64,000 nt of DNA from Verrucomicrobiia bacterium (GTDB lineage Bacteria > Verrucomicrobiota > Verrucomicrobiia > Opitutales > Cerasicoccaceae): positions 62,001 through 126,000 of the forward strand of contig JAUIHT010000004.1 in NCBI GenBank assembly GCA_030432235.1. Direction: 5' to 3'. Position 1 is the first letter of the stretch, and each line of letters begins with the position of its first letter. The notes beneath the pieces are model-generated. The model was not told the origin of the DNA and made no database searches. It saw nothing but the letters and a program-made list of their open reading frames with translations. Positions 1 to 8,584 of the stretch are shown in pieces. The position numbers were made by a program, and so were the translations under genes.

Positions 1-477
1 TGCGCGATGGAGCGCCTGCTGAGGACCTTCCCGCGCCTGCAAAGTTTCTTCACACGCGGCCCCACTCTGCCCCGCTGGCTGACCGGCAAGCCCGCCGCCG
101 CGTTCATCCTGGCGCTGACCTGCACGGGCTTTTTTCTCATCGGAAAATTACCGGAGGTGTTCTTCCCCCTGCTCTGGGGAGGTCCGGTACTGACCTGGAT
201 TTGCCTCAACACCCTCCTCAGCACGCCGCTGGACATGGGCGGCGTTTCGCGAGGCAACTGGCGCTGGGCGCTGACCTGGGCCTTCGCCGGGCTGGCCTGC
301 GGCTTCTGTTGGGAGCTGTGGAACTTCTACAGCCTGGCCAAGTGGACCTATCAAATCCCCTGGTTTGAGACGCTCTATATTTTCGAAATGCCCTTGGCCG
401 GCTATACCGGCTACCTACCCTTCGGCCTGGAGTGCGGCCTCGTCATCATGGCTGTGTGGGGACGGCAAAAAACCTGA
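1..477 (+). CDS. Membrane protein of unknown function, 5' end cut by window
   Basis: The frame is open back to base 1, so the ATG at base 7 is the first visible start and not necessarily the real one. From that ATG the product is 156 residues with about four hydrophobic stretches (near residues 28-47, 49-70, 85-105 and 135-151), so it is an integral membrane protein. The C-terminal half is rich in aromatic residues and contains FEMPLAGYTGYLPFGLE, which looks like a conserved family motif. I recognise this as a hypothetical membrane protein type but cannot assign a function. It converges on the PEP-CTERM gene that follows on the other strand, with only 6 bases between the stop codons. Confidence 0.75.
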   Translation, partial: CAMERLLRTFPRLQSFFTRGPTLPRWLTGKPAAAFILALTCTGFFLIGKLPEVFFPLLWGGPVLTWICLNTLLSTPLDMGGVSRGNWRWALTWAFAGLACGFCWELWNFYSLAKWTYQIPWFETLYIFEMPLAGYTGYLPFGLECGLVIMAVWGRQKT

Positions 478-483
478 CCATGC

Positions 484-1152
484 TCAGCGGCGGCGGCGCA
501 AGGTCACCGCACCGAGTATCGCCAGACCTGCCAACAGGGCGTAGGCGCCGGGCTCCGGTACGAACGTGACCGAGAAATTATCGAAGGTCTGCGCGGAGTT
601 ATCGTATAGCGCCACTTCCCCGGAAGAAAAGGCCGCCGTGTTCAGGGTCGTGGCCGCCGTAGGCGAACCGTCCACGTAGGCCGAGAAAGTATTGCCGTCC
701 ACATCCACGGTTATCGTGTAGTCGTTGCCGGGCGTAAGAATATTCCCGGAGCTGTTCAGGCTGGAACCGTAAGACGAGCCGTCGGCCACAACATGCCAGT
801 AAAGCGCACCGCCCGGCCCGGTCACCAGCAGGACGCCCTTGCGCCCAATCGAGGTCGCTTCCGCCACCGCGCTGTGCAGCCAGACTCCCCCGTCGGCAAT
901 ACTGTTGATGTCCACATCGAGCGTCAGGTCGGTCATCAGGAAAGGCAGCGCGGAGTAGGCATTGGGAATATTATCCGGCGCCGTCGCACTATAAACGCCA
1001 CCAGCAGCCGACCAGGCCCCGGACTCGTTACCCCATAGCGGGCTGGCCCCGGAGTCGAAGTTATCCGTGAATAGCGCCCCGCTGGCCGCGGAATAAGCAA
1101 AGGCGCACAGGCAGGCACACAGGCCCTTGGTCAAACGGTGTGAAATCCCCAT
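484..1152 (-). CDS. PEP-CTERM sorted secreted protein with beta-sandwich-like body
   Basis: The longest frame begins further upstream at 1287, but the ATG at 1152 is preferred because it places a hydrophobic signal peptide (MGISHRLTKGLCACLCAFAY, then an ASGA cleavage region) at the N-terminus. The roughly 180-residue mature body begins LFTDNFDSG and resembles LamG/concanavalin-like beta-sandwich proteins. The C-terminus shows the classic PEP-CTERM order: VPEPG, a hydrophobic helix, then an Arg cluster (RRRR). Such tails are cut by an exosortase after export, and the protein ends up in the envelope or exopolysaccharide matrix. No exosortase gene lies in this window. The tail assignment is firm; the ligand is unknown. 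Confidence 0.85.
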   Translation of the reverse strand: MGISHRLTKGLCACLCAFAYSAASGALFTDNFDSGASPLWGNESGAWSAAGGVYSATAPDNIPNAYSALPFLMTDLTLDVDINSIADGGVWLHSAVAEATSIGRKGVLLVTGPGGALYWHVVADGSSYGSSLNSSGNILTPGNDYTITVDVDGNTFSAYVDGSPTAATTLNTAAFSSGEVALYDNSAQTFDNFSVTFVPEPGAYALLAGLAILGAVTLRRRR

Positions 1153-1270
1153 AGTGCCACGGAGCCTGCCACAGTCGCGGTGGCGTGTCCAGAATAAGCT
1201 CCTGCCGGGCGGCCCATAAGCCGCTTTAATCTTGCCTGAGACCGTCTCAATGAATATGTAACCATCCCTT

Positions 1271-2173
1271 ATGAAAAGATGGGCCATCGGACTTTTCTGC
1301 GTAGCGTGTGCAGTAATCGCGCAGGCTGATTTTCTCTACGTCAGCAGCTTCAGCGGGGCCAAGGTATCGACCTTTAACCCCACTACCGGCGCCCTCATCG
1401 AGGACGCTTTTATCGACGCCAGCAGCCACCCCACCAATAATTTCGCCAACCCCCACGGGTTCCGGCAGTTCGGCAACGAGTTGTTCATCGCCAACTGGGG
1501 CACCAACGCCATCGAGGTTTGGGATGCCACCACCGGCGCCTTTATCCGCACCTTCACCAACAGCAACCTCAGCGATCCGGTCTATATGGTGGTGGGGCCG
1601 GACGGCTACCTGTGGGTCACCAGTCAGGTCAACGACCGGGTCAATCGCTACGACCTGGCGACCGGTATCGAGCAGACGCCCTTCATCAACGGTGAGATTG
1701 ACGGCCCCAGCGGCCTGGCCTTCTCCGACGACGGGCAGACGGTGTACGTGACCGGGCGCTTCGACCACGCCTTGTACGCCTTCGACGTCAACTCGGCCGT
1801 GCCCGCCACCCCGGTGCCGATTCTCACCGTTGGCAGCGACGCCTTCGGGCTCGCCCTAACCGACGACAACACGCTCTACATGGGCAGCTTCGACGGAGTC
1901 CGGCGCATCCCGCTGGACAATATCGCGGGCGCGACTTCGCTGGGCTACAACGGCATCGGCGTGGAGGAACACAACGGTCTCATCTACATCGCTTCCGGCA
2001 GCCAGATCGTCGAGTACAACCCCACCTCCACAGCGACCAACACCTTCACCAGCGGAGGCAACCTGCAAACGCCCAACTTCTTCCTCTTCGGCGAAGTGCC
2101 CGAGCCTTCCACCTACGCAGCGATATTAGGTGTTATCGCGTTGGGCTGGTGCTTCCTGCGACGAAAACGCTAG
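1271..2173 (+). CDS. PEP-CTERM secreted beta-propeller (NHL/SMP-30-like) protein
   Basis: The 300-residue product starts with a signal peptide (MKRWAIGLFCVACAVIAQA) and has repeated blades of about 45 residues with GNELFIANWGTNAIEVWD, DGYLWVTSQVNDRVNRYD and DGQTVYVTGRFDHALYAFD. This pattern is typical of NHL or SMP-30/lactonase-type propellers. It ends in VPEPSTYAAILG, a hydrophobic helix and RRKR, a PEP-CTERM sorting signal. It is divergent from the preceding PEP-CTERM gene, with about 118 bases between the start codons. Secreted propellers of this kind usually bind ligands or proteins; no catalytic residues can be assigned with confidence. Confidence 0.85.
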   Translation: MKRWAIGLFCVACAVIAQADFLYVSSFSGAKVSTFNPTTGALIEDAFIDASSHPTNNFANPHGFRQFGNELFIANWGTNAIEVWDATTGAFIRTFTNSNLSDPVYMVVGPDGYLWVTSQVNDRVNRYDLATGIEQTPFINGEIDGPSGLAFSDDGQTVYVTGRFDHALYAFDVNSAVPATPVPILTVGSDAFGLALTDDNTLYMGSFDGVRRIPLDNIAGATSLGYNGIGVEEHNGLIYIASGSQIVEYNPTSTATNTFTSGGNLQTPNFFLFGEVPEPSTYAAILGVIALGWCFLRRKR

Positions 2174-2195
2174 CGTCGTATCTCATCCAGAGAAA

Positions 2196-2705
2196 TCAAT
2201 CGGAATGCGCTGGAAGGTGAGTCGACTCCACTGGGGTTGAACCTTGTTCTCCTACATGCCTATCCCGAATCATTTTGGCCCACTGATAAATCTGTGCCCA
2301 CCAGGCATCCCAATCGACGGCCTCGGAAGTTTTGGGGAACCCCGCGTAAATGGCGTCCGCAAGGGCGCGCTTAACAGACCACGTGCAGGAGTCCTTACCC
2401 TCCCGCACGGCATCCGGGGCCGGCTTCCCGACCAGAGACAGCATCATGAGTCGCTCGATCCGTTGCCCCTTACAATCTGGTTCCTTGCGCTTTTGCACAA
2501 GGTAGGCGAGTGTATCCTCACCATGAAATAGCTCGCGGTAGACCGGCTTGGGGCAGCTTATCCACAGTGACTGACCTGAACCGGCGGCAACATCCGTCAG
2601 CATCGCCTCCCGGCCGTCATCATCCAGATACGCCTCGATGGCATCAAACATTGCCGCCTGACAGCTAAGCGTCAGACATATGTAAACGATGCCGATAAGC
2701 TTCAT
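2196..2705 (-). CDS. Small secreted or periplasmic hypothetical protein
   Basis: The 169-residue product starts with a hydrophobic leader (MKLIGIVYICLTLSCQAAMF). The start at 2705 is chosen over an upstream ATG at 2714 because it overlaps the stop of the VOC gene in the arrangement ATGA, implying translational coupling. The body is acidic with three cysteines after the leader (in ISCPKP, PDCKGQ and DSCTWS) and the motif DAWWAQIYQWAKMI near the end, resembling lysozyme-inhibitor-like or Rap1a/Tai-type periplasmic proteins in layout only. I do not recognise the family. It is co-transcribed with the VOC protein. Confidence 0.7.
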   Translation of the reverse strand: MKLIGIVYICLTLSCQAAMFDAIEAYLDDDGREAMLTDVAAGSGQSLWISCPKPVYRELFHGEDTLAYLVQKRKEPDCKGQRIERLMMLSLVGKPAPDAVREGKDSCTWSVKRALADAIYAGFPKTSEAVDWDAWWAQIYQWAKMIRDRHVGEQGSTPVESTHLPAHSD

Positions 2706-3106
2706 GACTCCCACTGCTGGAAGAGCACCAGGACATTGTTTTCGTCAGACACGCCGAACTCCCAGGCACGCCATGGGCGCAGCTCGGGCCCGCCCTTGGA
2801 TTTGGTTCGCGGGTGAATGTGTTTGCCCTCCGGATCGCGCTCGCACATCTCCCGCCACATGGCCTGGATGTCGTCGGTCTCGATGCGGATAACCGGCGCG
2901 GTCATTTTGAAGGCCTCCGTGTCGACGGCGATTTCGTCCCACTTGAACAGATGCAGCTTCACGTTGCCCCGGGCAACCACCACCAGCTTCCCCGCCTCCT
3001 CGTGCTCGATGCTCATCCCGATCTGCTCGGTGAAAAAACGCTTCGGCTCGGTCAGGTCCGTGTAAGGAACCCCCATGACGGATCTGATGAATTGCGGCTC
3101 GCTCAT
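2702..3106 (-). CDS. VOC (glyoxalase/bleomycin resistance/dioxygenase) family protein
   Basis: The 134-residue protein has the beta-alpha-beta-beta-beta pattern of a single vicinal-oxygen-chelate unit: VMGVPYTDLTEPKRFFTEQIGM at the N-terminus, LVVVARGNVKLHLF in the middle, and WRAWEFGVSDENNVLVLFQQ at the end. The terminal 'D-x-N-x-l-x-L/F-F' strand is typical of the superfamily. Metal-binding His/Glu residues are not clear enough to assign substrate or metal. It is the first gene of a two-gene minus-strand operon; its stop overlaps the next start by four bases. The family includes lyases, dioxygenases and antibiotic-binding proteins, so the function remains open. Confidence 0.8.
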   Translation of the reverse strand: MSEPQFIRSVMGVPYTDLTEPKRFFTEQIGMSIEHEEAGKLVVVARGNVKLHLFKWDEIAVDTEAFKMTAPVIRIETDDIQAMWREMCERDPEGKHIHPRTKSKGGPELRPWRAWEFGVSDENNVLVLFQQWES

Positions 3107-3127
3107 GATTAACTTAGCGCCCAGCGC

Positions 3128-3174
3128 GGCAGTTTTTCTCCGGTTGTTCGGGATTAAAGCGCGTGATAACTGCC
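3128..3174. repeat. Inverted repeat in the VOC gene leader
   Basis: GGCAGTT (3128-3134) pairs with AACTGCC (3168-3174), a perfect 7-bp stem around a 33-base loop. It lies 22-68 bases upstream of the VOC start codon and could fold in its 5' leader or bind a regulator. No known riboswitch consensus is recognised. Confidence 0.3.
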
Positions 3175-3231
3175 TAAACCAAGGCTTTTTTTCGAAAATT
3201 TCCCCCGATTAATCCGCTGTTAATCCTCCAC

Positions 3232-3240
3232 TGCTATAAT
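3232..3240 (+). promoter_or_regulatory. Extended -10 promoter element
   Basis: TGCTATAAT is a perfect consensus -10 hexamer (3235-3240) preceded by the TGn extension. No good -35 hexamer is seen at 16-18 bases upstream, which is acceptable for extended -10 promoters. It would start transcription near 3247, toward the terminator at 3469-3498. Confidence 0.5.
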
Positions 3241-3246
3241 GACGCC

Positions 3247-3502
3247 AGCCACTCACTCGCTACCCTCAATCATTTACCGGGATTATGAACAAACAGCTAT
3301 ACTTTATAGCGCCCTCCTTCTGGCGGCGTCTTGGGCTACCCGAACGCCCGCTTCCTGAAGAGACGATGGCACGAGGAAACGAACGATTTCAATAGCTTGT
3401 AGATATTTGGATGCCGGTGGCAGGCATCCAGTGACAGTACGAAAAGAAAAGATCATCGAGTTCAGTGGGGTAAGCCCGGAGTACGCTCCGGGCTTACCTT
3501 TT
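3247..3502 (+). ncRNA. Candidate small transcript of about 250 nt, noncoding or leader-peptide RNA
   Basis: This stretch lies in a 440-base gap without a convincing gene, between an extended -10 promoter (3232-3240) and a strong stem-loop followed by TTTT. Within it is a second clear hairpin, GGATGCC (3409-3415) pairing with GGCATCC (3423-3429). A 36-codon frame, ATG at 3285 to TAG at 3393-3395 (MNKQLYFIAPSFW at its start), also lies inside, but its GGGA is only two bases from the ATG, so translation is doubtful. It may be an independent sRNA, a tiny mRNA, or an attenuated leader of the MFS gene that starts at 3547. It does not match 6S, tmRNA, RNase P or 4.5S features that I know. Confidence 0.35.
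3469..3498 (+). terminator. Rho-independent terminator
   Basis: A perfect 13-bp GC-rich stem (GGTAAGCCCGGAG, 3469-3481, with CTCCGGGCTTACC, 3486-3498) closes a TACG tetraloop and is followed by TTTTGG. The short T tract makes it moderately canonical. It would end the candidate small transcript before the MFS gene. Confidence 0.65.
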
Positions 3503-3546
3503 GGCCCCGTTTGACATTGGCAGGATACTTGCACCGTTAGGCCCCA

Positions 3547-5142
3547 ATGAGTTCGGAGACACAGGCAAGTGAGCCGACGCCGGAGGCGCTGGCGCTGGGG
3601 ATGCGTCGACTGGTGGTGGACGCGATTTGTTCACGGGTGATGACCGTGGTGACGGGCGGGGCCTTCCTCGTGGGGATGGGCCTGGCGCTGGGGGCGTCGA
3701 ATCTGGTCATCGGTATCCTGGCGGCGATCATGCCGCTGGGGCAGGCGGCGCAAATCCCGGCCATCCTGCTGGTCAACCGCACGCCGTCACGCAAGGGGCT
3801 GGTCATCTCGACGGCGGCGCTGGCGCGAGTGTTTCTTTTGGCCATCGCGGGCATCCCGTTCATGCCGGACGACTTAAAAGTGCCGCTGTTCCTGACCTTC
3901 CTCGGGCTGTTTTTCCTGCTCAGCAACGTGGCGGGCTGCTCCATGAACTCGTGGATGCGCGACCTGATTCCGCAGGACCAGTTCGGCAGCTTCTTCGGCA
4001 AGCGGCTGGCCATTGCCACCGCCATCGGGGCCTTCGTCATGCTCGGGGCTGGTTGGGGAGTCACCGCCCTGCAGGAGGCCACCGGGGACAACGCCAAGGC
4101 CTACAGCAGCGTTTTTATTATTGGCGGCATTTTTGGGATAGTGGGAGCCCTCGCCTTAAAGCCCGTGCCGGAGCCAGCGCAGGAAAAGCGACCGAAGATG
4201 TCGTTCCTGAAAATCATGAGGGAGCCGCTGGCCGACCCGCGCTTCGTGCGGCTGCTTTGCTTCACTGCCACGTGGAACTTCTGCATCCTCATGGCCGGGG
4301 CCTTCGCGGCGGTGTACATGTTGGAGAACGTGAAAATCAGCATCGGCACAGTGGTGGCGCTGGCGGTCGTCAACCAGCTCATCAACGCCTGGTTTTTCAA
4401 ACTTTGGGGCATCATCGCGGACAAGACGAGCAACAAGGCCATCCTCCGCGTGGTCTGCCCGGTGTTCATCTCCACCATCCTGATGTACCCCTTTACCACC
4501 ATGCCGGGGTACTGGTGGGGCAGCATCCCGATACTGCTGGTCATCCATATTGTCGGAGGCATCGCGACGGCGGGCTTCATGCTGTGCACGGCCAATATCG
4601 CGCTGGAGTTCGCGCCCAAGGGGCAGGCCACCGCCTACCTCGCAACGAATGCCACGCTGGCCGGACTGGCCGGCACCATCGGCCCCATCCTCGGTGGCTG
4701 GATGGCGGACTTCTTCCAGGCCCGCGAGTTCCGCGTCATCTTTTCCTACGTGGAGCAGGGCGAGACACCGGTGGAGGTTTCCCCGATGATTCTCGGCGGA
4801 CTGGACTTCGTGTTCATCTTCGCAGGCGTCCTCATCGGCGGCCTGGCGCTCATCTTCCTCGCCCGCATCCAGGAGGAGGGTACCATTGAGGAAAAGGAAA
4901 TCATCAACCAGGCCTACGCCTCTGCCCGCGAGAGCGTGTTCGGCATCGGCGGCGCCGGACGCCGCATGGCCTACTTCCCGCTGGAGATGGTCAACAACGT
5001 CGCGGTCAAGCCCACCCGCACCATGGCGCGGGTCGTCAGCACGGGCGTTCACAAAACTGCCGAGGAGGTGACGAAAAAGGCGAGAACGGTCGGCGAAAAG
5101 CTCGGACTGGCCGATGACGACGAGGAACCGGAAAAGCCCTAA
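3547..5142 (+). CDS. Major facilitator superfamily transporter
   Basis: This 531-residue inner-membrane protein has about twelve hydrophobic segments. The cytoplasmic loop between segments 2 and 3 reads NRTPSRKG, close to the MFS signature region, and a large central loop (about residues 200-225) separates the two six-helix halves. A soluble tail of about 90 residues (from about 440) is charged, with ARESVFGIGGAGRRMAYFPLEM and a C-terminal acidic end (DDDEEPEKP); this tail is longer than in typical MFS carriers. A TTGACA hexamer at 3511-3516 could be a -35 element, but the -10 is poor. The gene converges on glutamate dehydrogenase. The substrate cannot be deduced. Confidence 0.85.
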   Translation: MSSETQASEPTPEALALGMRRLVVDAICSRVMTVVTGGAFLVGMGLALGASNLVIGILAAIMPLGQAAQIPAILLVNRTPSRKGLVISTAALARVFLLAIAGIPFMPDDLKVPLFLTFLGLFFLLSNVAGCSMNSWMRDLIPQDQFGSFFGKRLAIATAIGAFVMLGAGWGVTALQEATGDNAKAYSSVFIIGGIFGIVGALALKPVPEPAQEKRPKMSFLKIMREPLADPRFVRLLCFTATWNFCILMAGAFAAVYMLENVKISIGTVVALAVVNQLINAWFFKLWGIIADKTSNKAILRVVCPVFISTILMYPFTTMPGYWWGSIPILLVIHIVGGIATAGFMLCTANIALEFAPKGQATAYLATNATLAGLAGTIGPILGGWMADFFQAREFRVIFSYVEQGETPVEVSPMILGGLDFVFIFAGVLIGGLALIFLARIQEEGTIEEKEIINQAYASARESVFGIGGAGRRMAYFPLEMVNNVAVKPTRTMARVVSTGVHKTAEEVTKKARTVGEKLGLADDDEEPEKP

Positions 5143-5170
5143 GCCGCGCTTCCCCTAACTGCCACCAAGC

Positions 5171-6583
5171 CTACGGGAAAATCCCGTGATGCTCGTAGCT
5201 GGCGGCGACATGCTCGATGGCGGAAAGGAAGGCGGCGGTGCGCAGGTCCGGGATGTCGCGGGACTTCAGGACGTGCCCAAGCTTGTGGTAGGCCCGCGTC
5301 ATGGTTTGGTCCAGCGCGGCATTGACGATGGACTCCTCCCCGGGCGCGAGGATGAGGTGCTCGCGCTGTTCGTCGTCGAAGGTCTTGCCGGTGAGCCGCT
5401 CGATTTCCTGCACCAGCTCGCGCTTCATCAACTCTTCGCGGCGGGAAATCATGCGGTCGAAGCTGACTCCGGCCTTGTTCTTGAGCCACTCGAAGTACGA
5501 CACGGTCACACCCCCGGCATTTAAATACAAATCCGGCAACATGAGCACGCCGCGCTTGAGGAGAATTTCCTCGCCGCCTTTGTCGATGGGGCCGTTGGCC
5601 GCCTCCGCAATGACCTTGGCTTGGATGCGCGGGGCGTTCTCCGCCGTGATAACATCCTCCAGGGCGGCAGGCACGAGCAGATCGCACTCGCGCTCAAGCA
5701 ACTCCTTCGAATCGTGATGAAACTCCGCGCCGGGGAACTCGGTCAGGCTTTTGGTCTCACGGCGGTGCTTGAAAACGGCCTCGACGTCGAGCCCGTCCGG
5801 GTTCCAGAGACCGCCCTCGTACTCGGCGATGCCGACGATAATGGCTCCGCCCTCCTTTTGCAAAAAGTACGCCGCGTGATAGCCGACGTTGCCCAGGCCC
5901 TGCACGATGACGCGTTTGCCCGCCACACCCGTGGAGAGGCCTGTAGGCTTAAGCAGCTCGCTGTCCTCCAGCGCGGTGCGGATGCCGTAGAAGACGCCGC
6001 GTCCGGTGGCTTCCTTCCTCCCGGGCAAGCCCTGCATGGCCAGAGGTTTGCCCGTGACGCAGGCGAAGGGATGCGGCTCGTTCAGACGCAGGCTCTTATA
6101 GGTATCGGCAATCCAGCCCATCTCACGCTCACCGGTACCGTAATCAGGCGCGGGTACATCGATGTCCGGCCCGATGAAGTTCTTTCGAATCAACTCGGCG
6201 GTGTAGCGACGGGTCACGCGCTCAAGGAAGCCAGGTGAGGCCGCGAAGGGGTTGACCTGCACGCCACCCTTGGCCCCGCCGAAGGGCACCTCGACCAGCG
6301 CGCACTTGTAAGTCATCAGCGAGGCCAGCGCGATGGTTTCGTCCAGCGTAACCTTTTCACTGTAGCGGATGCCGCCCTTGGTCGGCAAGCGGTGAAAACT
6401 GTGCTCGGCCCGGAAGGCCTCAAGCACTTTGATGGTACCGTCGTCCGCCCGCACAGGGAAACGCATACGGTAAACGGCATTGCAGGCGCGCACCTGCTCG
6501 AGCAGGCCCTTGGGATACTTGGAATGGCGGGCCGCACGGTTGAAATAGTGGTTAACACTTTGAAAGAAAGCACTGCGAGACAT
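5171..6583 (-). CDS. Glu/Leu/Phe/Val dehydrogenase family, probable glutamate dehydrogenase
   Basis: The enzyme interconverts glutamate and 2-oxoglutarate plus ammonia with NAD(P). The 470-residue sequence has the family core: LPTKGGIRY (Lys69), MTYKCALVEVPFGGAKGG (Lys93 and catalytic Lys105), IDVPAPDYGTGEREM with the catalytic Asp, and a Rossmann nucleotide-binding stretch VIVQGLGNVGYHAAYFL near 223-239. It is slightly longer than the common 410-450-residue hexameric enzymes. It is monocistronic. Whether it works catabolically or in ammonia assimilation, alongside the nitrate operon at 39.5-53 kb, cannot be told from sequence; leucine or phenylalanine specificity is less likely given context but not excluded. 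Confidence 0.88.
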   Translation of the reverse strand: MSRSAFFQSVNHYFNRAARHSKYPKGLLEQVRACNAVYRMRFPVRADDGTIKVLEAFRAEHSFHRLPTKGGIRYSEKVTLDETIALASLMTYKCALVEVPFGGAKGGVQVNPFAASPGFLERVTRRYTAELIRKNFIGPDIDVPAPDYGTGEREMGWIADTYKSLRLNEPHPFACVTGKPLAMQGLPGRKEATGRGVFYGIRTALEDSELLKPTGLSTGVAGKRVIVQGLGNVGYHAAYFLQKEGGAIIVGIAEYEGGLWNPDGLDVEAVFKHRRETKSLTEFPGAEFHHDSKELLERECDLLVPAALEDVITAENAPRIQAKVIAEAANGPIDKGGEEILLKRGVLMLPDLYLNAGGVTVSYFEWLKNKAGVSFDRMISRREELMKRELVQEIERLTGKTFDDEQREHLILAPGEESIVNAALDQTMTRAYHKLGHVLKSRDIPDLRTAAFLSAIEHVAASYEHHGIFP

Positions 6584-6765
6584 GCCCAGTTGATACCAAG
6601 CCCGGAAACATAGAGCAAGGCCTAAGCAACCACAGCACCAATACGGTTACCGACAAAATAACGAATGTTATGCATCTATCAAGAGGGCGGGAAACAAGTG
6701 CCCGGGAATAGCTTGTGCCCAAGGCCACTCACACCGTAACATGGGCTTAACTCTCTCCTCCCCTT

Positions 6766-8475
6766 ATGCATTATCGATTCCGCTGCCGTACCTTTCTATC
6801 TCTTCTGATTCTCGCTGCTCTGGCACTCGTCTCGCCGCTCGGCCTTCGCGCCGGAGACCTTGATGGTCTGGTGCTCTGGGATTACCGTCAAGCCAAGGAT
6901 GTTTCGCTGCCGGACTATCACCAGTTCGTCCTGGGCTTTTGTGCCGAGCACACCCCGGAGCGATTAATTTTGTACGTCAGCTCACCGGAGCTGGCCAAGT
7001 TCGCCGAGTTCTATGATCCCACCGCGGCCCCCGCCACCACCGAGGCGGGTAACTACGTGCGCTTCCTGCAGGACTTCGCCCAGCAGTGCCCCGGCACTGA
7101 GTTGGAAGCCCTGATTGACCGCGATTCATTTCCATCGCCGACAGATGTCTATGTGGTTGCCGAGCTGCCGTCTGTCTGGAAAGGGCTCCCCGATGCGCTC
7201 ACCTGGCTGAACACTCTGCGTGAGAATACTGCTTTCGCTTCCGGGTTTCCCGTCGCGGGACTGACCATCGACCCCGAGCTGGGCGACGGAGGCAACGCCG
7301 CCGACAGCTATCAGCAGATTCTCAACTACGTCGACCAACAGTGGAGTGATGACGCCAACCGGCTGCGCCTGGGCATCGCCTTCGGCGTCGACGCGCAGAT
7401 GCTGACCAAGGTAAACCGCAGCACCTTCCCCCTGCCCGCCACGTATGCTCCCCCAACTTCGCTGAAAAACGCGCTCACGGCTGAGGGCTATCCGGAATGG
7501 CGACCCGAGGATGCGCGGCCAATCGCCGACAGTGTTTATCTGGAGGCCTACGAAGGCGGCTTTACCTACTGGATGCTCGACGGCACCAAGCCGCAGCCAC
7601 CGGCCACCGCCGCGGACTACCTCAGCAAGGCGCTTATCAATCTGCCCTACAAGCCCGGCACGGGCACCTTGACACCCTCCCAGGCGACCGGCGAGCCGGT
7701 CAAGCTCACCGGCCAGGGTACACCGCCACTGGACCAGTACGAGGTCGGCTTCGCCTTGGCTATCACTACCGGGAACGGCATCTATCCCGACCCCGAGCAG
7801 GGCCTGGCCTGGAAGGTAACCGATAAGCTGCCCGCCACCGAAAACGTCGTTTACGCCACCGGAGCCCTGACTGAGAGCTTCCCGGCCTCACCCTGGATCG
7901 AGGGCGAAATCATCATGAAGTGGAACTTTCCACCCGTCACCACGGACATGGTCGACGGCATCTGGTTCATCGGCAGCGCCGAGCCGGCCTTCATGGCGCC
8001 GTGGGGGCTGGATGCCTTTCAGGCTTTCCGCCAGCAGCTTCTGGCCGACCAAGAGTCACCCAGCGCCGGACGCGCCGTTTACAAAGATGCCTCCGAGCAA
8101 CCGATTCCCCTGCCGGACCGCTTCGGGCTCTACTCGATGAAGTTCATCTGCGAACAATGGGGACTGGCCGCCTACCCCGGCTCGGACAGTCCGGCGCGCA
8201 TTGACGCCACCGAAATTGACGACAGCGGCTGGTACGACTCCTGGTTTGGTACTATTTACGGCGAGAGCTATCCGTGGGTCTATCATCCGAGCCTGGGCTG
8301 GATCTACCTTGTCCCTTCGAGCGGCATCAGCGCGTGGGCCTACGATGTCGAGCAGGGCTGGCTGTTCTCCTCGCCGGATGCATTTCCCTTTGTCTATCAC
8401 CAAGCCACCGAACAATGGCTCTATCACGACACTGAAGCCGCCGAGCAGGATATCTTTTACAACACAACGCCCTAG
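6766..8475 (+). CDS. Secreted protein of unknown function with C-terminal Trp/Tyr repeat module
   Basis: The 569-residue product has an Arg-rich signal peptide with a long hydrophobic core (residues 1-30, cleavage near LRAGD). The body (about 35-300) contains LDGLVLWDYRQAK and VAGLTIDPELGDG, reminiscent of TIM-barrel glycosidase-like folds, but no family is recognised. The last 85 residues form an aromatic repeat: PWVYHPSLGWIYLV, AWAYDVEQGWLF, FPFVYHQATEQWLYHDTE. The same ordered module occurs at the N-terminus of the histidine phosphatase at 17194-18777, so it is a mobile domain rather than part of a fold unique to this protein. It probably acts outside the cell or in the periplasm. Confidence 0.75.
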   Translation: MHYRFRCRTFLSLLILAALALVSPLGLRAGDLDGLVLWDYRQAKDVSLPDYHQFVLGFCAEHTPERLILYVSSPELAKFAEFYDPTAAPATTEAGNYVRFLQDFAQQCPGTELEALIDRDSFPSPTDVYVVAELPSVWKGLPDALTWLNTLRENTAFASGFPVAGLTIDPELGDGGNAADSYQQILNYVDQQWSDDANRLRLGIAFGVDAQMLTKVNRSTFPLPATYAPPTSLKNALTAEGYPEWRPEDARPIADSVYLEAYEGGFTYWMLDGTKPQPPATAADYLSKALINLPYKPGTGTLTPSQATGEPVKLTGQGTPPLDQYEVGFALAITTGNGIYPDPEQGLAWKVTDKLPATENVVYATGALTESFPASPWIEGEIIMKWNFPPVTTDMVDGIWFIGSAEPAFMAPWGLDAFQAFRQQLLADQESPSAGRAVYKDASEQPIPLPDRFGLYSMKFICEQWGLAAYPGSDSPARIDATEIDDSGWYDSWFGTIYGESYPWVYHPSLGWIYLVPSSGISAWAYDVEQGWLFSSPDAFPFVYHQATEQWLYHDTEAAEQDIFYNTTP

Positions 8476-8584
8476 AAACATCGCTTTTTCCAGCTGACTG
8501 AATGATGGATTAAGGCAACAAAGCGGATAAAAGTGCCCAGGCACACGCCGACTGGCACCGCCTATGCTCCGTTTCATGCGGGGT

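Noticed and set aside
4156-5052. 298-codon frame antisense to the MFS gene
   Set aside because: Asp/His-rich composition typical of antisense GC-rich frames; the MFS gene on the other strand is well supported.
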